From NCBI GenBank assembly GCA_020073585.1, contig JAIQEV010000011.1:18850-82849 (forward strand): 64,000 nucleotides of DNA. The letters are read 5' to 3'. Source of the stretch: Terriglobia bacterium (GTDB lineage Bacteria; Acidobacteriota; Terriglobia; Acidiferrales; UBA7541). Each line of letters starts with the position of its first letter. Positions within the stretch are counted from its first letter, which is position 1. Both the position numbers and the translations under genes were made by a program. Shown here piece after piece: positions 1-8,774 of the stretch. The notes beneath the pieces were generated by a model. That model worked only from the letters and a program-made list of their open reading frames with translations. It made no database searches and was not told the origin of the DNA.

Positions 1-739
1 CGCTCAGGTTGGTCATCGCCGCGAAGGATTCGACTTCGCGGTCGGTCAGGCGCGGCGACTGCAGGACCGCGCGCTGCACCACTTTGTTGGAATCGCGAAT
101 CAGCGAGCGCCGCTCGCCCGAGCCGCCCTTGAGGGCCAGTTGCACGCGCTGCGACACGGTCATCTTGGCCAGCCTTTGCAGCAGCGTCTGCTGTTTGGCC
201 TTGTCCGGCTCCGCGGCGGCCACACCCTCCGCCAGCGCGGCTTCATCCACCGCCGAGCCGCGCAACTCCTCGAGCTGCTTCTTTTGGTCGAGCGTGACCG
301 AGGTGGAGTGCTCGAGCGCGGCCGCCAGCGCCGGGCAGCCGCTGACGCGGTCCAATTCTTCCATCAGCGTCTGGATGTTCTGCGTGGAAAGATGGCGCAC
401 CACGGGAACCAGATCTTCGGCGGGGCAGGCATGGTTGTGGACCAGGGCTTCGCCGATGCCCGGCTTCTCCGCGAGATTGTGCGCGCAGTAGTGGAAGAGC
501 GCAGGCAGGGCCTTCTCCCGCTTGAGGGCGGCGACGAAGGATTCGGCGGATTGCGAGACCAGCGCCTGCTGGGCGTGCTCGGCGACCATGGCGTCCTCAT
601 CGGCGGAAAAGACCACCAGGATTTCGGCGCGGTCGGGGGGATCGAGATGCAGCGTGCCGCCGCAGATGGCCAGCTTGCGCTCGCGCGTGGCGCGGCCGAT
701 GCGGAATTGCTCGATTTGCTCAGCGGTGAGTGGTTCCAC
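1..739 (-). CDS. Conserved hypothetical protein, partial (3' end outside window)
   Basis: An open frame runs leftward from a GTG at 739-737 to the window edge, giving 246 codons without a stop. It overlaps the last 20 bases of the RodZ-like gene, as expected for a coupled downstream cistron. The translation starts MEPLTAEQIEQFRIGRA and is mostly alpha-helical, with leucine- and alanine-rich segments. Near the window edge it has a basic stretch followed by LTDREVESFAAMTNLS. I do not recognise a characterised family. The helical periodicity would suit a HEAT-like fold, but that is inference. No signal peptide or membrane segment is visible. The GTG start is chosen because no ATG lies near it in frame and because of the overlap with the upstream gene. 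Confidence 0.7.
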   Translation of the reverse strand, partial: MEPLTAEQIEQFRIGRATRERKLAICGGTLHLDPPDRAEILVVFSADEDAMVAEHAQQALVSQSAESFVAALKREKALPALFHYCAHNLAEKPGIGEALVHNHACPAEDLVPVVRHLSTQNIQTLMEELDRVSGCPALAAALEHSTSVTLDQKKQLEELRGSAVDEAALAEGVAAAEPDKAKQQTLLQRLAKMTVSQRVQLALKGGSGERRSLIRDSNKVVQRAVLQSPRLTDREVESFAAMTNLS

Positions 740-1526
740 GGGTTGTCGGCCTCAGGTCTTTGCGACTTAAGCTGATTGTACCCGAGGAGCCGGGCGTGCC
801 AAGGGGCGGCATGGCCTGGCCGTTCAATTCCAGCAACACCGCGCTGGAATCCGCGGCGCTGACCTCGAAGCGCTCATTGGCGGCAAAGTGCAGGGTGTCG
901 CCGGAGCGCATTTCGCCGTCCAGGAGAACTACGCCGTCGGCCACGATGCGCACGCGCGTGGGGGCGCTGGCGGAAACGGAGAGGTCCAGGGAGGCTTCCG
1001 CCGGAACGCTGGCGGCGGGCCTCTTTTCCGCCGGCAACGCCGGTGCAGTGGTTGTTGACGTGGTGGCAACAGGAGGTGCGGCGGCCGCGGCTGCGGGGGC
1101 CGGAGTACTCGCCGGGGCGCTGGCCGCGGCGGTGTGCGTGGAGCGGCGCGCGGAAAGTCGGCGCCAGCCATAGACGACGCCGGCGAGCAGCAGGACGAGC
1201 ACAACCGCGGCCACGGCGGCGGGGAGCCAGCGCGGCAGCTCCTGGGGCGTGGGCTCGAGCGTCTGGTACGGCTGCGGAGGCGGCTCCTTGCTGCGCGCCA
1301 GGTCGAATTCGGCGAGCAGGCTCTCTTCGTCGAGGCCCAGGTAGCGGGCGATGGTGCGCACGAAGCCGCGGGCGAAGACCCCGCCGGGCAGCTTGCTCCA
1401 CTCCTCGCTCTCCAGGGCTTGGAGATAGCGATTGGATATGCGCGTGGCCATGGAGATCTCTTCCAGGGAGACCTCGCGCATCTCGCGCTCGCGCTTCAAT
1501 CGCTCGCCAAAAGTGCCCTTGGTCAT
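720..1526 (-). CDS. RodZ-like helix-turn-helix membrane protein
   Basis: A 268-residue protein with the RodZ layout. An N-terminal HTH of the HTH_25 type (about residues 4-70, motif FGERLKREREMREVSLEEIS) is followed by a proline-rich linker and a single membrane segment (about 101-120). An Ala/Pro/Thr-rich periplasmic linker then leads to a C-terminal beta-rich DUF4115-like domain (about 185-255). RodZ anchors MreB filaments to the membrane in rod-shaped bacteria. No mreB is nearby, so the cytoskeletal role rests on family resemblance. The start at 1526 gives the conserved MTKGTFGERL beginning. A longer in-frame extension to 1619 exists but looks non-coding. It is probably co-transcribed with the overlapping downstream gene. 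Confidence 0.8.
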   Translation of the reverse strand: MTKGTFGERLKREREMREVSLEEISMATRISNRYLQALESEEWSKLPGGVFARGFVRTIARYLGLDEESLLAEFDLARSKEPPPQPYQTLEPTPQELPRWLPAAVAAVVLVLLLAGVVYGWRRLSARRSTHTAAASAPASTPAPAAAAAAPPVATTSTTTAPALPAEKRPAASVPAEASLDLSVSASAPTRVRIVADGVVLLDGEMRSGDTLHFAANERFEVSAADSSAVLLELNGQAMPPLGTPGSSGTISLSRKDLRPTTRGTTHR

Positions 1527-1621
1527 AAGCAGGGACCTGCCTGAAGTATGCGGCTGGCGACGGGGCGAGGTGCGGAAACCCGTCCGAGAAACTATAGGCG
1601 GGCGCTGCAGGAGTGTCAAAC

Positions 1622-1711
1622 GGCGGCAAGAAAAAGAAGGTCGTCTGCACTGCGCCTGATTCTGCCGAGGAGATGTATCAGCGGCGTTGCGCCATCCGCC
1701 GGGTCTTATGG
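1622..1711 (+). pseudogene. Degenerate cytochrome c fragment
   Basis: In one frame this stretch reads KKKKVVCTAPDSAEEMYQRRCAIRR. The intact cytochrome c at 3391-3837 reads KKKKVSYTAPDSGVEMYQRYCAACH over the same region. The similarity covers about 30 codons on either side of the heme site, but the CxxCH motif has decayed to CAIRR. There is no start codon and no continuation. It is therefore a dead partial copy. It lies on the opposite strand to the M20 peptidase that separates it from the intact gene. Confidence 0.7.
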
Positions 1712-1719
1712 ACCAGGCT

Positions 1720-3132
1720 TCAATCGCCGGTCTTGGATAGGACCTTTACCAATTCGTATAAGAACGTCTGGCCCTCGTAAAACGATTGCACGCTCAGCCG
1801 TTCATCCCGTCCGTGGAAGCGGATGTCATCGCGGTCCATGAAAATACCCTGGACTCCATAGGTCGGAATACCCGCCGCGCGCAGGTAGGCCCCGTCGGTC
1901 GCGCCCATGACCATGGTCGGCACCACCGGCACACCGGGCCAGAGCGTGTCCGTAACGCGGCTAACGGCGTTCAATACATCCGGCCGCAAAGCGGAAGCCG
2001 GCGCCTTCGTCACGTCGTGGATAATCTTAACGGTGACCTGGTCGTCTGCCAGGACCCTTTGCAACGTGCTCTGCACATATTCGACGGAGTCCTCGGGCAG
2101 GACCCGGCAATTCACGGTCGCAGCCGCGAGTTGCGGCAAAGCGTTCATCGCGTGCCCGCCTTCCAATTGCGTTGCCACGCAGGTCGTGCGCAGTGTGGCG
2201 TTCCACGCCGGAGAAGCCGCTGCCACCCGCGGCATGGCCTCCTGCGAACCTTCGGCAACCTTCGCGAGATCTTCTTTCAAAGGGCCCGCTTCGAGCTTGG
2301 CCATCTGCCGGAAATAAGCCGCGGTCACTTCGTTGGTTTTCAGCGGAAATCCGAAGTGCGCAAGGCGCTCCAGGGCGCAGGCGAGATGATAGATCGCATT
2401 GTCCGGCACGGGCAGCGAACTGTGACCACCCTTGTTGCGTACCTCCAGCCGAAAATTGACCACGTACTTCTCGCTCACCTGCAAGTCGTTGGAGATCTTC
2501 TTCCCGCCCGCCGATTCGCCCCAGCCGCCCTCGTTCAGGGCCAGCTCTGCATCGATCAAATCCCGGTGGTTCTTGAGCAGCCAGGTGACGCCGTTGTACG
2601 GGCCGCCGCCCTCTTCATCCGCGGTGAGCGCCACGATGATATCGCGGTCGGGCCGGAACCCTTCTTGCTTGTACCGGATCAAGTTCGCGATCCAGATGGC
2701 CGCCTGCGCCTTATCGTCGCCGGTGCCCCGGCCGTAAAAGAAGCCATCCCGTTCAATGAATTGAAACGGGTCCAGAGTCCAGTCTTCCCGCTTGGCTTCC
2801 ACGACATCCGTGTGGGCCAGAAGCAGGAGCGGCTTGCGGGCCCCCGTGCCGTGATAGCGAACCACGAGATTAGCCTTCTTGGGGTTCGCGCCGCCCACAA
2901 AGATATCGGACTCCGGGAATCCCGCGGCTCTCAACCGCGCTGCCGCTGCCTGGGCAACGGGAGTGGTCGCGCCCGTCGTATAACCAGACTGGATTTCGAC
3001 AAATTCCTTGTAGATCGCGCGCGCGAGCTGTTTTTCCGCCTCCGGCCGCATGGATTGGGCACTGAGGGGAGCGGCGCAGAGAAACGGGATGAGGAGCAAT
3101 CGGAGGACTGAACATTTTTTCGCGGTCAGCAT
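1720..3132 (-). CDS. Exported M20 family metallopeptidase
   Basis: A 470-residue zinc amidohydrolase of the M20/M25/M40 group. These enzymes cleave peptide or amide bonds with two active-site metals. A signal peptide covers about residues 1-25 (hydrophobic core LRLLLIPFLCAAPLSAQ), so the protein is exported. Metal-site motifs are present: LLLAHTDVV (H107, D109), GRGTGDDK (D139/D140) and TADEEGGG (E173/E174, with the catalytic Glu in the pair). The central dimerisation insert is of normal length. The gene stands alone on the minus strand between a dead cytochrome c fragment and an intact cytochrome c gene. Substrate specificity cannot be read from the sequence. Confidence 0.9.
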   Translation of the reverse strand: MLTAKKCSVLRLLLIPFLCAAPLSAQSMRPEAEKQLARAIYKEFVEIQSGYTTGATTPVAQAAAARLRAAGFPESDIFVGGANPKKANLVVRYHGTGARKPLLLLAHTDVVEAKREDWTLDPFQFIERDGFFYGRGTGDDKAQAAIWIANLIRYKQEGFRPDRDIIVALTADEEGGGPYNGVTWLLKNHRDLIDAELALNEGGWGESAGGKKISNDLQVSEKYVVNFRLEVRNKGGHSSLPVPDNAIYHLACALERLAHFGFPLKTNEVTAAYFRQMAKLEAGPLKEDLAKVAEGSQEAMPRVAAASPAWNATLRTTCVATQLEGGHAMNALPQLAAATVNCRVLPEDSVEYVQSTLQRVLADDQVTVKIIHDVTKAPASALRPDVLNAVSRVTDTLWPGVPVVPTMVMGATDGAYLRAAGIPTYGVQGIFMDRDDIRFHGRDERLSVQSFYEGQTFLYELVKVLSKTGD

Positions 3133-3390
3133 TGCGACATTGTTCCACGGTGAACAGGCTGATGCAACTTTTCCATGCCCTTGCCTTCCAGCGGCTTACT
3201 CGAGTTTGTCCGGGAAATGGCTCCCGCCGCTGCATGGCAGAGAAGAGGGGGCGGGCGACAGGCAGGGTGAGGGGCAGCATTGACAACGAAAGCGCAAAGG
3301 GGGTAACTGCGGGATGGAGGGCCCAGCGCGCACGGCTCTTCACTCCTTCCGGCAACGTCCCCAGAATGTACGCGCAGGTGGAGGCTCATC

Positions 3391-3837
3391 ATGAGGTACC
3401 GGGCCACGTTCGGCGCAGCCCTGATGTCTGCGCTGCTGTTGTGCTTCGTTCCCTTGAACAATGCCCAGGAAAAAGAAGAGGGCGCGAAGATCAAGAAAAA
3501 GAAGGTCAGCTACACGGCGCCGGATTCGGGCGTCGAGATGTATCAGCGCTATTGCGCCGCCTGCCATGGCCAGGATGGCAAGGGAGGCGGGCCGGTGGCG
3601 GCGGAGCTCAAGGTGCCGCCCACGGACCTCACGGCCCTGGCCAAGCAGAACAGCGGGAAGTATCCCGCGGAGCGGGTGCTGGCGGTGCTGCGGCACGGAG
3701 TCAGTGTCCCGGCGCACGGCACCAGCGACATGCCGGTGTGGGGGCCGGTGCTGCAGTCCATCAGCTCTCCAGAGCGGGTGGTGCATTTGCGCATTTTTAA
3801 TTTGAACCGCTACATCGAGTCGCTGCAGCGGAAATAG
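3391..3837 (+). CDS. Exported mono-heme c-type cytochrome
   Basis: A 148-residue protein with a signal peptide (about 1-26) and a single heme-attachment motif CAACH at residues 55-59. A Met in GTSDMPVWGP, about 60 residues further on, is the likely sixth heme ligand. Before the heme site is a lysine-rich stretch (KIKKKKVS). Small cytochromes of this kind act as periplasmic electron carriers or as subunits of respiratory dehydrogenases. No redox partner is encoded next to it. A decayed copy of the heme region lies at 1622-1711. Confidence 0.88.
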   Translation: MRYRATFGAALMSALLLCFVPLNNAQEKEEGAKIKKKKVSYTAPDSGVEMYQRYCAACHGQDGKGGGPVAAELKVPPTDLTALAKQNSGKYPAERVLAVLRHGVSVPAHGTSDMPVWGPVLQSISSPERVVHLRIFNLNRYIESLQRK

Positions 3838-3981
3838 CGTACCGCCGGGATTCCCAGTCCACAGGAGGAAAGAGCTTCTTCGGGAGGCGCAGGAGGGGTG
3901 TGTCCCTTGCGCGGCAAAAGGAAGCGGGGAAGAGAGGCCAAGAGAGCGATGCCGGGATGGCAACCCGGTACGAGGAGTTAG

Positions 3982-4011
3982 TTGCGCGTCGGAAAGGCGG
4001 CTGCTTATACT
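3982..4011 (+). promoter_or_regulatory. Candidate sigma-70 promoter for the diguanylate cyclase
   Basis: TTGCGC at 3982-3987 and TATACT at 4006-4011 are separated by 18 bases. The site is upstream of the 4104 start and would leave a leader of about 85 nt. The -10 is good and the -35 moderate. The 266-base gap in which it lies (3838-4103) shows no convincing gene. Confidence 0.35.
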
Positions 4012-4103
4012 GGCCTATAGTTCGGCCCGTCATGGGAACCCTTCCGCGGGTGCAGGCAGAGGTGCAGGCCGGCGGAGAACTCGAGGCACGGATCTAACCA
4101 GAC

Positions 4104-5261
4104 ATGGAGGACGTGAAACAATTTCCGGCTGTGGAACGGCGCCGCAACCCCTCTGTGGCGCTGGAGCGCCGCGAAGCGGGCGAAGTCGCGATCTTCCAGG
4201 AACTGGGCAAGGCGCTTACCTCTTCCCTCCAGCTCGACCAGGTTCTCAGCACCATCATGGAGAAAATTGACCAGTTTTTACGTCCCGACAACTGGTCGCT
4301 GCTGCTGCTGGACGAAAGCAAGCAGGAGCTGTATTTCGAACTGGCCATCGGCAAGGCCTCGCAGTCGCTGAAGGATGTGCGCATCAAGCTGGGGCAGGGC
4401 ATCGCCGGCTGGGTGGCGCAGCACGGGGAAGCCGTGGTGGTGCCGGACGTCTCCAAGGACACCCGCTTTTTTGCCAAGGTGGACGAAAAGACGAAAATGG
4501 AAACGCGCTCCATCGTGGCCGTGCCCGTGAAGTTCCGGGACACCTGCCTGGGGGTTATCGAGCTCATCAACTGCTACGGCAAGGAGGGCTTCCAGGAGCG
4601 CGACCTCAAGCTGCTCGAGGCCCTGGCGGACTTCGCGGCCATCGCCCTGGAGAACGCCCGGCACGTCAAGCGCATCCATGAGCTGACCATCACCGATGAC
4701 TGCACCAGCCTGTACAACGCGCGGCACATGACCTTCATCCTGGACACCGAGATCTACCGCTCCAAGCGCTACAACTACGAATTTTCCCTGGTGTTCATCG
4801 ACCTCGACCACTTCAAGCTGGTGAACGATACCCATGGGCACCTGGTGGGTTCGCGCCTGCTGGGGGAGATCGGTGAAGCCCTCAAGACCCACTGCCGGCT
4901 GATCGATTTTGCGTTCCGTTACGGCGGGGATGAGTTCGTGATCCTCCTGCCGCAGACCTCCAAGGAAAATGCCCTGAACGTGGCCCGCCGCCTGCACAAG
5001 CTGGTGCGCGAGACAACCTGGCTGGAGAAGGAAGGGCTGAACATCCACGTCACCGCGAGCATCGGCGTGGCCGCCTATCCCCAGGATTCGCGCACCAAGG
5101 AAGGCGTGATGCACCTGGCGGACGAGGCCATGTACCTGGTGAAGAATACCAACCGCGACAGCGTCGCCGCGGCGAACATGGGCATCCTCGGCCCGCAGTC
5201 CGCGGAAACCTCCGGAACGCCGGACGCCACCGGAAGTTCCCGACCCACCGACCGGACCTAA
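4104..5261 (+). CDS. GAF-GGDEF diguanylate cyclase
   Basis: A 385-residue cytoplasmic protein that should make cyclic di-GMP from two GTP. A GAF sensor domain occupies about residues 40-185. A GGDEF domain follows (about 190-350) with the intact active-site motif RYGGDEF. An RLID sequence five residues before GGDEF matches the inhibitory RxxD I-site, so product inhibition is expected. The C-terminal tail of about 25 residues is low-complexity. There is no membrane segment, so the signal is probably a small intracellular ligand bound by GAF. A YfiR-family gene occurs at the other end of the window but is not linked. Confidence 0.93.
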   Translation: MEDVKQFPAVERRRNPSVALERREAGEVAIFQELGKALTSSLQLDQVLSTIMEKIDQFLRPDNWSLLLLDESKQELYFELAIGKASQSLKDVRIKLGQGIAGWVAQHGEAVVVPDVSKDTRFFAKVDEKTKMETRSIVAVPVKFRDTCLGVIELINCYGKEGFQERDLKLLEALADFAAIALENARHVKRIHELTITDDCTSLYNARHMTFILDTEIYRSKRYNYEFSLVFIDLDHFKLVNDTHGHLVGSRLLGEIGEALKTHCRLIDFAFRYGGDEFVILLPQTSKENALNVARRLHKLVRETTWLEKEGLNIHVTASIGVAAYPQDSRTKEGVMHLADEAMYLVKNTNRDSVAAANMGILGPQSAETSGTPDATGSSRPTDRT

Positions 5262-5302
5262 CCCCCCCTAGCGCGCGCTATACTCATACGCACAGCGAAC
5301 GA

Positions 5303-5354
5303 CAGTTGACCGCTTCGCGGTCACGCTTGCAGTCGACCGCTTCGCGGTCACGCT
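5303..5354 (+). repeat. REP-like palindromic repeat doublet
   Basis: Two tandem copies of a unit of about 26 bases, each centred on the perfect palindrome GACCGCTTCGCGGTC (6-bp arms, 3-base loop) followed by ACGCT. They lie between a promoter-like CTATACTC and the start of the truncated lptC copy. A related doublet lies inside the intact lptC gene at 10773-10828. Confidence 0.7.
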
Positions 5355-5379
5355 GGAAAAGGAGCGGCGCACCCGCACG

Positions 5380-5571
5380 ATGCGCAGAACGGAAGCGGCG
5401 CGCTATGCGCGCTGGTCGGCTGGCGTGGCGATGGTCCTGGCGGCCATCACGCTGGGAGTGTATGTGCAGCGCGGCTGGGTGGCCCGGCGCGAGCGCCACG
5501 ACACCATCCACACCCGCAACTTCCTGCGCCAGCTACTTCTTCTCAAGGAACTCCCGGCAGCTCATTCATAG
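5380..5571 (+). pseudogene. Truncated, internally deleted copy of the lptC head
   Basis: The 63-codon frame starts like the intact LptC-type protein at 9558. From 5391 to about 5497 it is almost identical to 9569-9675; I see one mismatch in over 100 bases. It then jumps to sequence matching 9862-9882 (CACGACACCATCCACACCCGCA). The 186 bases between two copies of GCGAGCGCC (9667-9675 and 9853-9861) are missing, as after slippage or recombination between short repeats. Similarity stops at about 5518, and the frame ends beside the convergent FtsX gene. It keeps the membrane segment but has none of the LptC fold, so it is almost certainly non-functional. Confidence 0.8.
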
Positions 5572-7931
5572 GAAAGCGCTTCCCGGGTGGACACCTGGAT
5601 TGTTTTTCGCGCCGGAATGCGGCTGGCCAGCCACCCGAACGCCATGGTCGTCGCCAGCGTGATCCAGAAGCCGCTGGCGCTGAACGCAAAGCGCAGCGAA
5701 GCCCCGTCGCCCAGCATCAAACTGCCGAAAAACGGCGCGGCGGCGGAGCTCAGCGGCCAGGAGAGCAGCAATCCCAGAAGAACGCTGGCCACGCTGACTA
5801 TCATGCCCTCGCCCACAAACAACCTGTAAATCATTTCCGGCGTGCCGCCAATCGCCCGTAGCACCCCGATTTCCCGCGTCCGTTCCATGATGTTGATGCC
5901 GGTCGCGGAGGCCATTCCCATCGCGCTCACCACCAGTACCGTCAGGGCAAAAATAACGATGGTCGTCAGGATGATATTCAAATGGTCGTAGATGACCTTC
6001 ACCCGCTCGGCTTGCGACATCGCGTAGAGAACGTTCAGATCCGACGGCGCAATGGCCTTCTCGATCTCCCGCTTCATGGCCATCACCTTGCCATAGCTCC
6101 TGTCCTCCGCCACGAACATCAGGCTGTTGACCAGATGTCCGGGATTGGCAATTCCGTCGTACAACTCCTCGTCCATGTAGATTTTCGGTTTGTCCAAATC
6201 CCAGACCACGCCGGCCAGCTTGACCGTGAGCTGTTTGCCGTTTATTTTCAGCGCATGCGTTCCTCCCACCGGCAGGTGTCCGTAGATTTCCACGGCCTTC
6301 TGGTTCATCACCACTTCCGGCTCCTTCGATCCCTGCAGCCAGCGCCCCTCGACAACCCTCATTCGCAATAGCTCGCTATTGTAGGGAAGGGCGATAATGC
6401 CCACGCCGTCGTCCGTGGCAACGACTCTGTTTTCTATCTCGCCCTTTCCCCCGTTCCAGGTCTCGATGCGATTCAGATTCCCGATCGATTGGAAAGGCGC
6501 CAGCGCCTTCTCCCTCGGTATCTGATCGCGCAGCACCACCTGCACGTCATACCGCATCCCGTCACGCACCTCCGACAGCAGCATCCGGAGAGACTCCCGC
6601 ACATTAAACCCGGTATTGAAAATGGCCACGCCCAGCGCCATCGTCAATACCGTCACCAGCAGCCGCCTCTTTCTCCGCAGCGTGTTTCGAAACGCCAGCA
6701 CCAGGATCGTCGGCACGGGCAGCCGGGCCGCCACACCCCCGCTCCTGCCGGGGCTCTCCTGCCGGATGCCGTAATCGCTCAGCGCCTCATAAACCGACAC
6801 CCGCACCCCTTTCCGCAGCGCGGGCAGCGACAGCAAAATCGGCATCAGCAAACCCGCCGCGGCGAGGTAGACGTAGAGACGCAACGGCAAATGGGTGGTG
6901 AGAATGTCAAAATTGAGCTTTCCGGCCACAAAACGCGCGAAAGCGGAACCCGAGGACACCGCCAGCGGTATGGCGACCGCGCTCGCCGCCGCGCCCAAAA
7001 CCAGCACCATGCCCAGATAAATCTGCAGCACCTGGAATTGCGAAGCCCCGATGGCCTTGAGAATCCCGATTTGCCGGATTTGCCCCGACAAGATGGCGGC
7101 CATCAGCTGCGATACCAGCACCGCCCCCATCAGAAATGCCAGAAATCCGATGCTCCCTTGAAGCAACAGCAGCGTATTCAACTGCCACTGGTGCGGGTGC
7201 TCGTTCAACTTGGGTATTTTGACGCTCGCCACGGTAATCCCCGCGGATTGGAAATCCTCAGCCATCCGCTTCACGGCGGCCTCGACATCCTTCTTTGTCT
7301 CCGCGTTCTTCACCCGCAAGATCAGCCGCTGATTGGCCGGCTCTCCGGTGATCTCCGTATAGGTTTTCTTGTCCACATAGGCGTAGATAAAGTGGTCCTG
7401 CGTGGCGGGCGCCTGCGCCGGATCGAAACTGATCCCGCTGATGGGCACCTCGGCAATTCTGCCGGCCGCCCGGATTCGCGCGTGCCTCCCCAGCCTCAGA
7501 TCCGAGATGAGCTGCCCGTCGCGCTCCATCAGCATGGTTCCCGGATCAGGGACCCTTTTCCCCTCTTGGCTGTAGAACCTCGCCAGCTTGAAGTTCTCGA
7601 AATCCTCCACCCCGAACAGCCACAGTGGAATCCACTCGTTCGGATGGACCTCGATCCTCTGCAGGGATAAGTCCCGAAACTCGGCGCTTTCGATCTCCGC
7701 GCGGTTGCGGAACGCCGCCAGATCCAGCCGGTCAAAATCCTTTGCCGTGAGCGCGGCGTGCGGCGGCGCGGTCCTCGTGAAATTCTCCCGCAGGTCGTTG
7801 CGCAGGATGGTGGCCGAGACCAGCAGCGACCCCACGCCCCACAACCCGATCACCAGCGCGAAAATCACCAGCGCCGTGCGCCCCGGTTTCGCCCGCAGTT
7901 CGCTGAACGACTTCTTCCATTTTGTATTCAT
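5562..7931 (-). CDS. ABC transporter permease, double FtsX domain (MacB/LolC type)
   Basis: A 789-residue membrane protein with an N-terminal transmembrane helix (about 20-42) and a long extracytoplasmic domain. Three membrane helices form the first FtsX block (about 260-390). A linker, a second helix-plus-domain unit and a C-terminal FtsX block of three helices (about 665-780) follow. This duplicated layout is typical of efflux or lipoprotein-release permeases that use mechanical transmission rather than a substrate channel. It is the last gene of a minus-strand set PadR, ATPase, permease. The cargo is unknown; drug or peptide efflux is the usual assignment for PadR-controlled sets. Confidence 0.9.
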   Translation of the reverse strand: MNTKWKKSFSELRAKPGRTALVIFALVIGLWGVGSLLVSATILRNDLRENFTRTAPPHAALTAKDFDRLDLAAFRNRAEIESAEFRDLSLQRIEVHPNEWIPLWLFGVEDFENFKLARFYSQEGKRVPDPGTMLMERDGQLISDLRLGRHARIRAAGRIAEVPISGISFDPAQAPATQDHFIYAYVDKKTYTEITGEPANQRLILRVKNAETKKDVEAAVKRMAEDFQSAGITVASVKIPKLNEHPHQWQLNTLLLLQGSIGFLAFLMGAVLVSQLMAAILSGQIRQIGILKAIGASQFQVLQIYLGMVLVLGAAASAVAIPLAVSSGSAFARFVAGKLNFDILTTHLPLRLYVYLAAAGLLMPILLSLPALRKGVRVSVYEALSDYGIRQESPGRSGGVAARLPVPTILVLAFRNTLRRKRRLLVTVLTMALGVAIFNTGFNVRESLRMLLSEVRDGMRYDVQVVLRDQIPREKALAPFQSIGNLNRIETWNGGKGEIENRVVATDDGVGIIALPYNSELLRMRVVEGRWLQGSKEPEVVMNQKAVEIYGHLPVGGTHALKINGKQLTVKLAGVVWDLDKPKIYMDEELYDGIANPGHLVNSLMFVAEDRSYGKVMAMKREIEKAIAPSDLNVLYAMSQAERVKVIYDHLNIILTTIVIFALTVLVVSAMGMASATGINIMERTREIGVLRAIGGTPEMIYRLFVGEGMIVSVASVLLGLLLSWPLSSAAAPFFGSLMLGDGASLRFAFSASGFWITLATTMAFGWLASRIPARKTIQVSTREALSYE

Positions 7932-7988
7932 CGCATTATCCCTATTGGACCGGAATTTCCGCAGCGCGAGAAACCGGGGTCGCGCCCG

Positions 7989-8705
7989 CTAGGCGTGCTG
8001 CTGTTGCGCAGTCCTGGTTGTCTCTCCCGCCACCGCGCCGTCGCTCAGCGTGATAATCCGGTCGTATTCCGGGCCGGACACCTTCTCGTGGGTCACCACA
8101 ATGACGGTCTTGCCCTGGGCCACCAGCTCGGCAAACACCTTCCGAATGACTTCGCTGGTCTTGCTGTCCAGATTGCCGGTGGGCTCGTCCGCCACCAGGA
8201 TGGGCGCGTCGTTCGCCAGCGCTCGCGCGATGGCCGCGCGCTGCTGCTCCCCGCCGGAGAGCGCCGCGGGCAGCTTGTCGGCGTGCTGCGCAATGCCCAC
8301 CTGCGCCAGCAGCGCCTCCGCGCGCCGCGCCCGCTCCTTCTTGGGCACCACATCCACGAAGTCCATGGCCAGCAGGATGTTTTCCCGGATGCTCAGCGTC
8401 GGAATCAGCTGAAAAAATTGAAACACAATGCCGATATTCTCTCCCCGCCACTTGGCCAGCCGGCTTTCGTCCAGACGGTGCACTTCGGTGGCATGGATGG
8501 TTACCGAGCCCTGGCTGGGGTGGTCGATGCCGGTCAGCATATTGAGCAGCGTCGATTTCCCGCTCCCCGATTTCCCCACAATCGCCACGTGCTCCCCCTG
8601 CCGGATGTTCAGATTGATTCCCTTGATGGCTTCGAAGCGGCCCGCCGCCGTCTCGAACCATTTCGAAACCTGCTTGAACTCGATGAAGCCGGTTGTGCTG
8701 TTCAT
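7989..8705 (-). CDS. ABC transporter ATP-binding protein (MacB/LolD type)
   Basis: A 238-residue ATPase partner of the FtsX permease 57 bases downstream. It has Walker A GKSGSGKST, a Q-loop (VFQFFQL), the ABC signature ALSGGEQQRAAIARAL, Walker B ILVADEPTGNLD and an H-loop (VVTHE). The start at 8705 (MNSTTGFIEFK) is preferred because a GAGGAG ribosome-binding site precedes it at proper spacing. An upstream in-frame ATG at 8771 would overlap the padR stop region. It supplies energy to the permease at the inner membrane. Confidence 0.93.
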   Translation of the reverse strand: MNSTTGFIEFKQVSKWFETAAGRFEAIKGINLNIRQGEHVAIVGKSGSGKSTLLNMLTGIDHPSQGSVTIHATEVHRLDESRLAKWRGENIGIVFQFFQLIPTLSIRENILLAMDFVDVVPKKERARRAEALLAQVGIAQHADKLPAALSGGEQQRAAIARALANDAPILVADEPTGNLDSKTSEVIRKVFAELVAQGKTVIVVTHEKVSGPEYDRIITLSDGAVAGETTRTAQQQHA

Positions 8706-8774
8706 GGCGCTGCTCTCCTCTTTTCCGGTTTGCTCCCGGGCGTGCCTTCCCCGGCCTTTTCCGCTTGGCACGGG

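Noticed and set aside
3900..4097. 65-codon frame before the diguanylate cyclase
   Set aside because: It contains the probable promoter, lacks a ribosome-binding site and has no family match.
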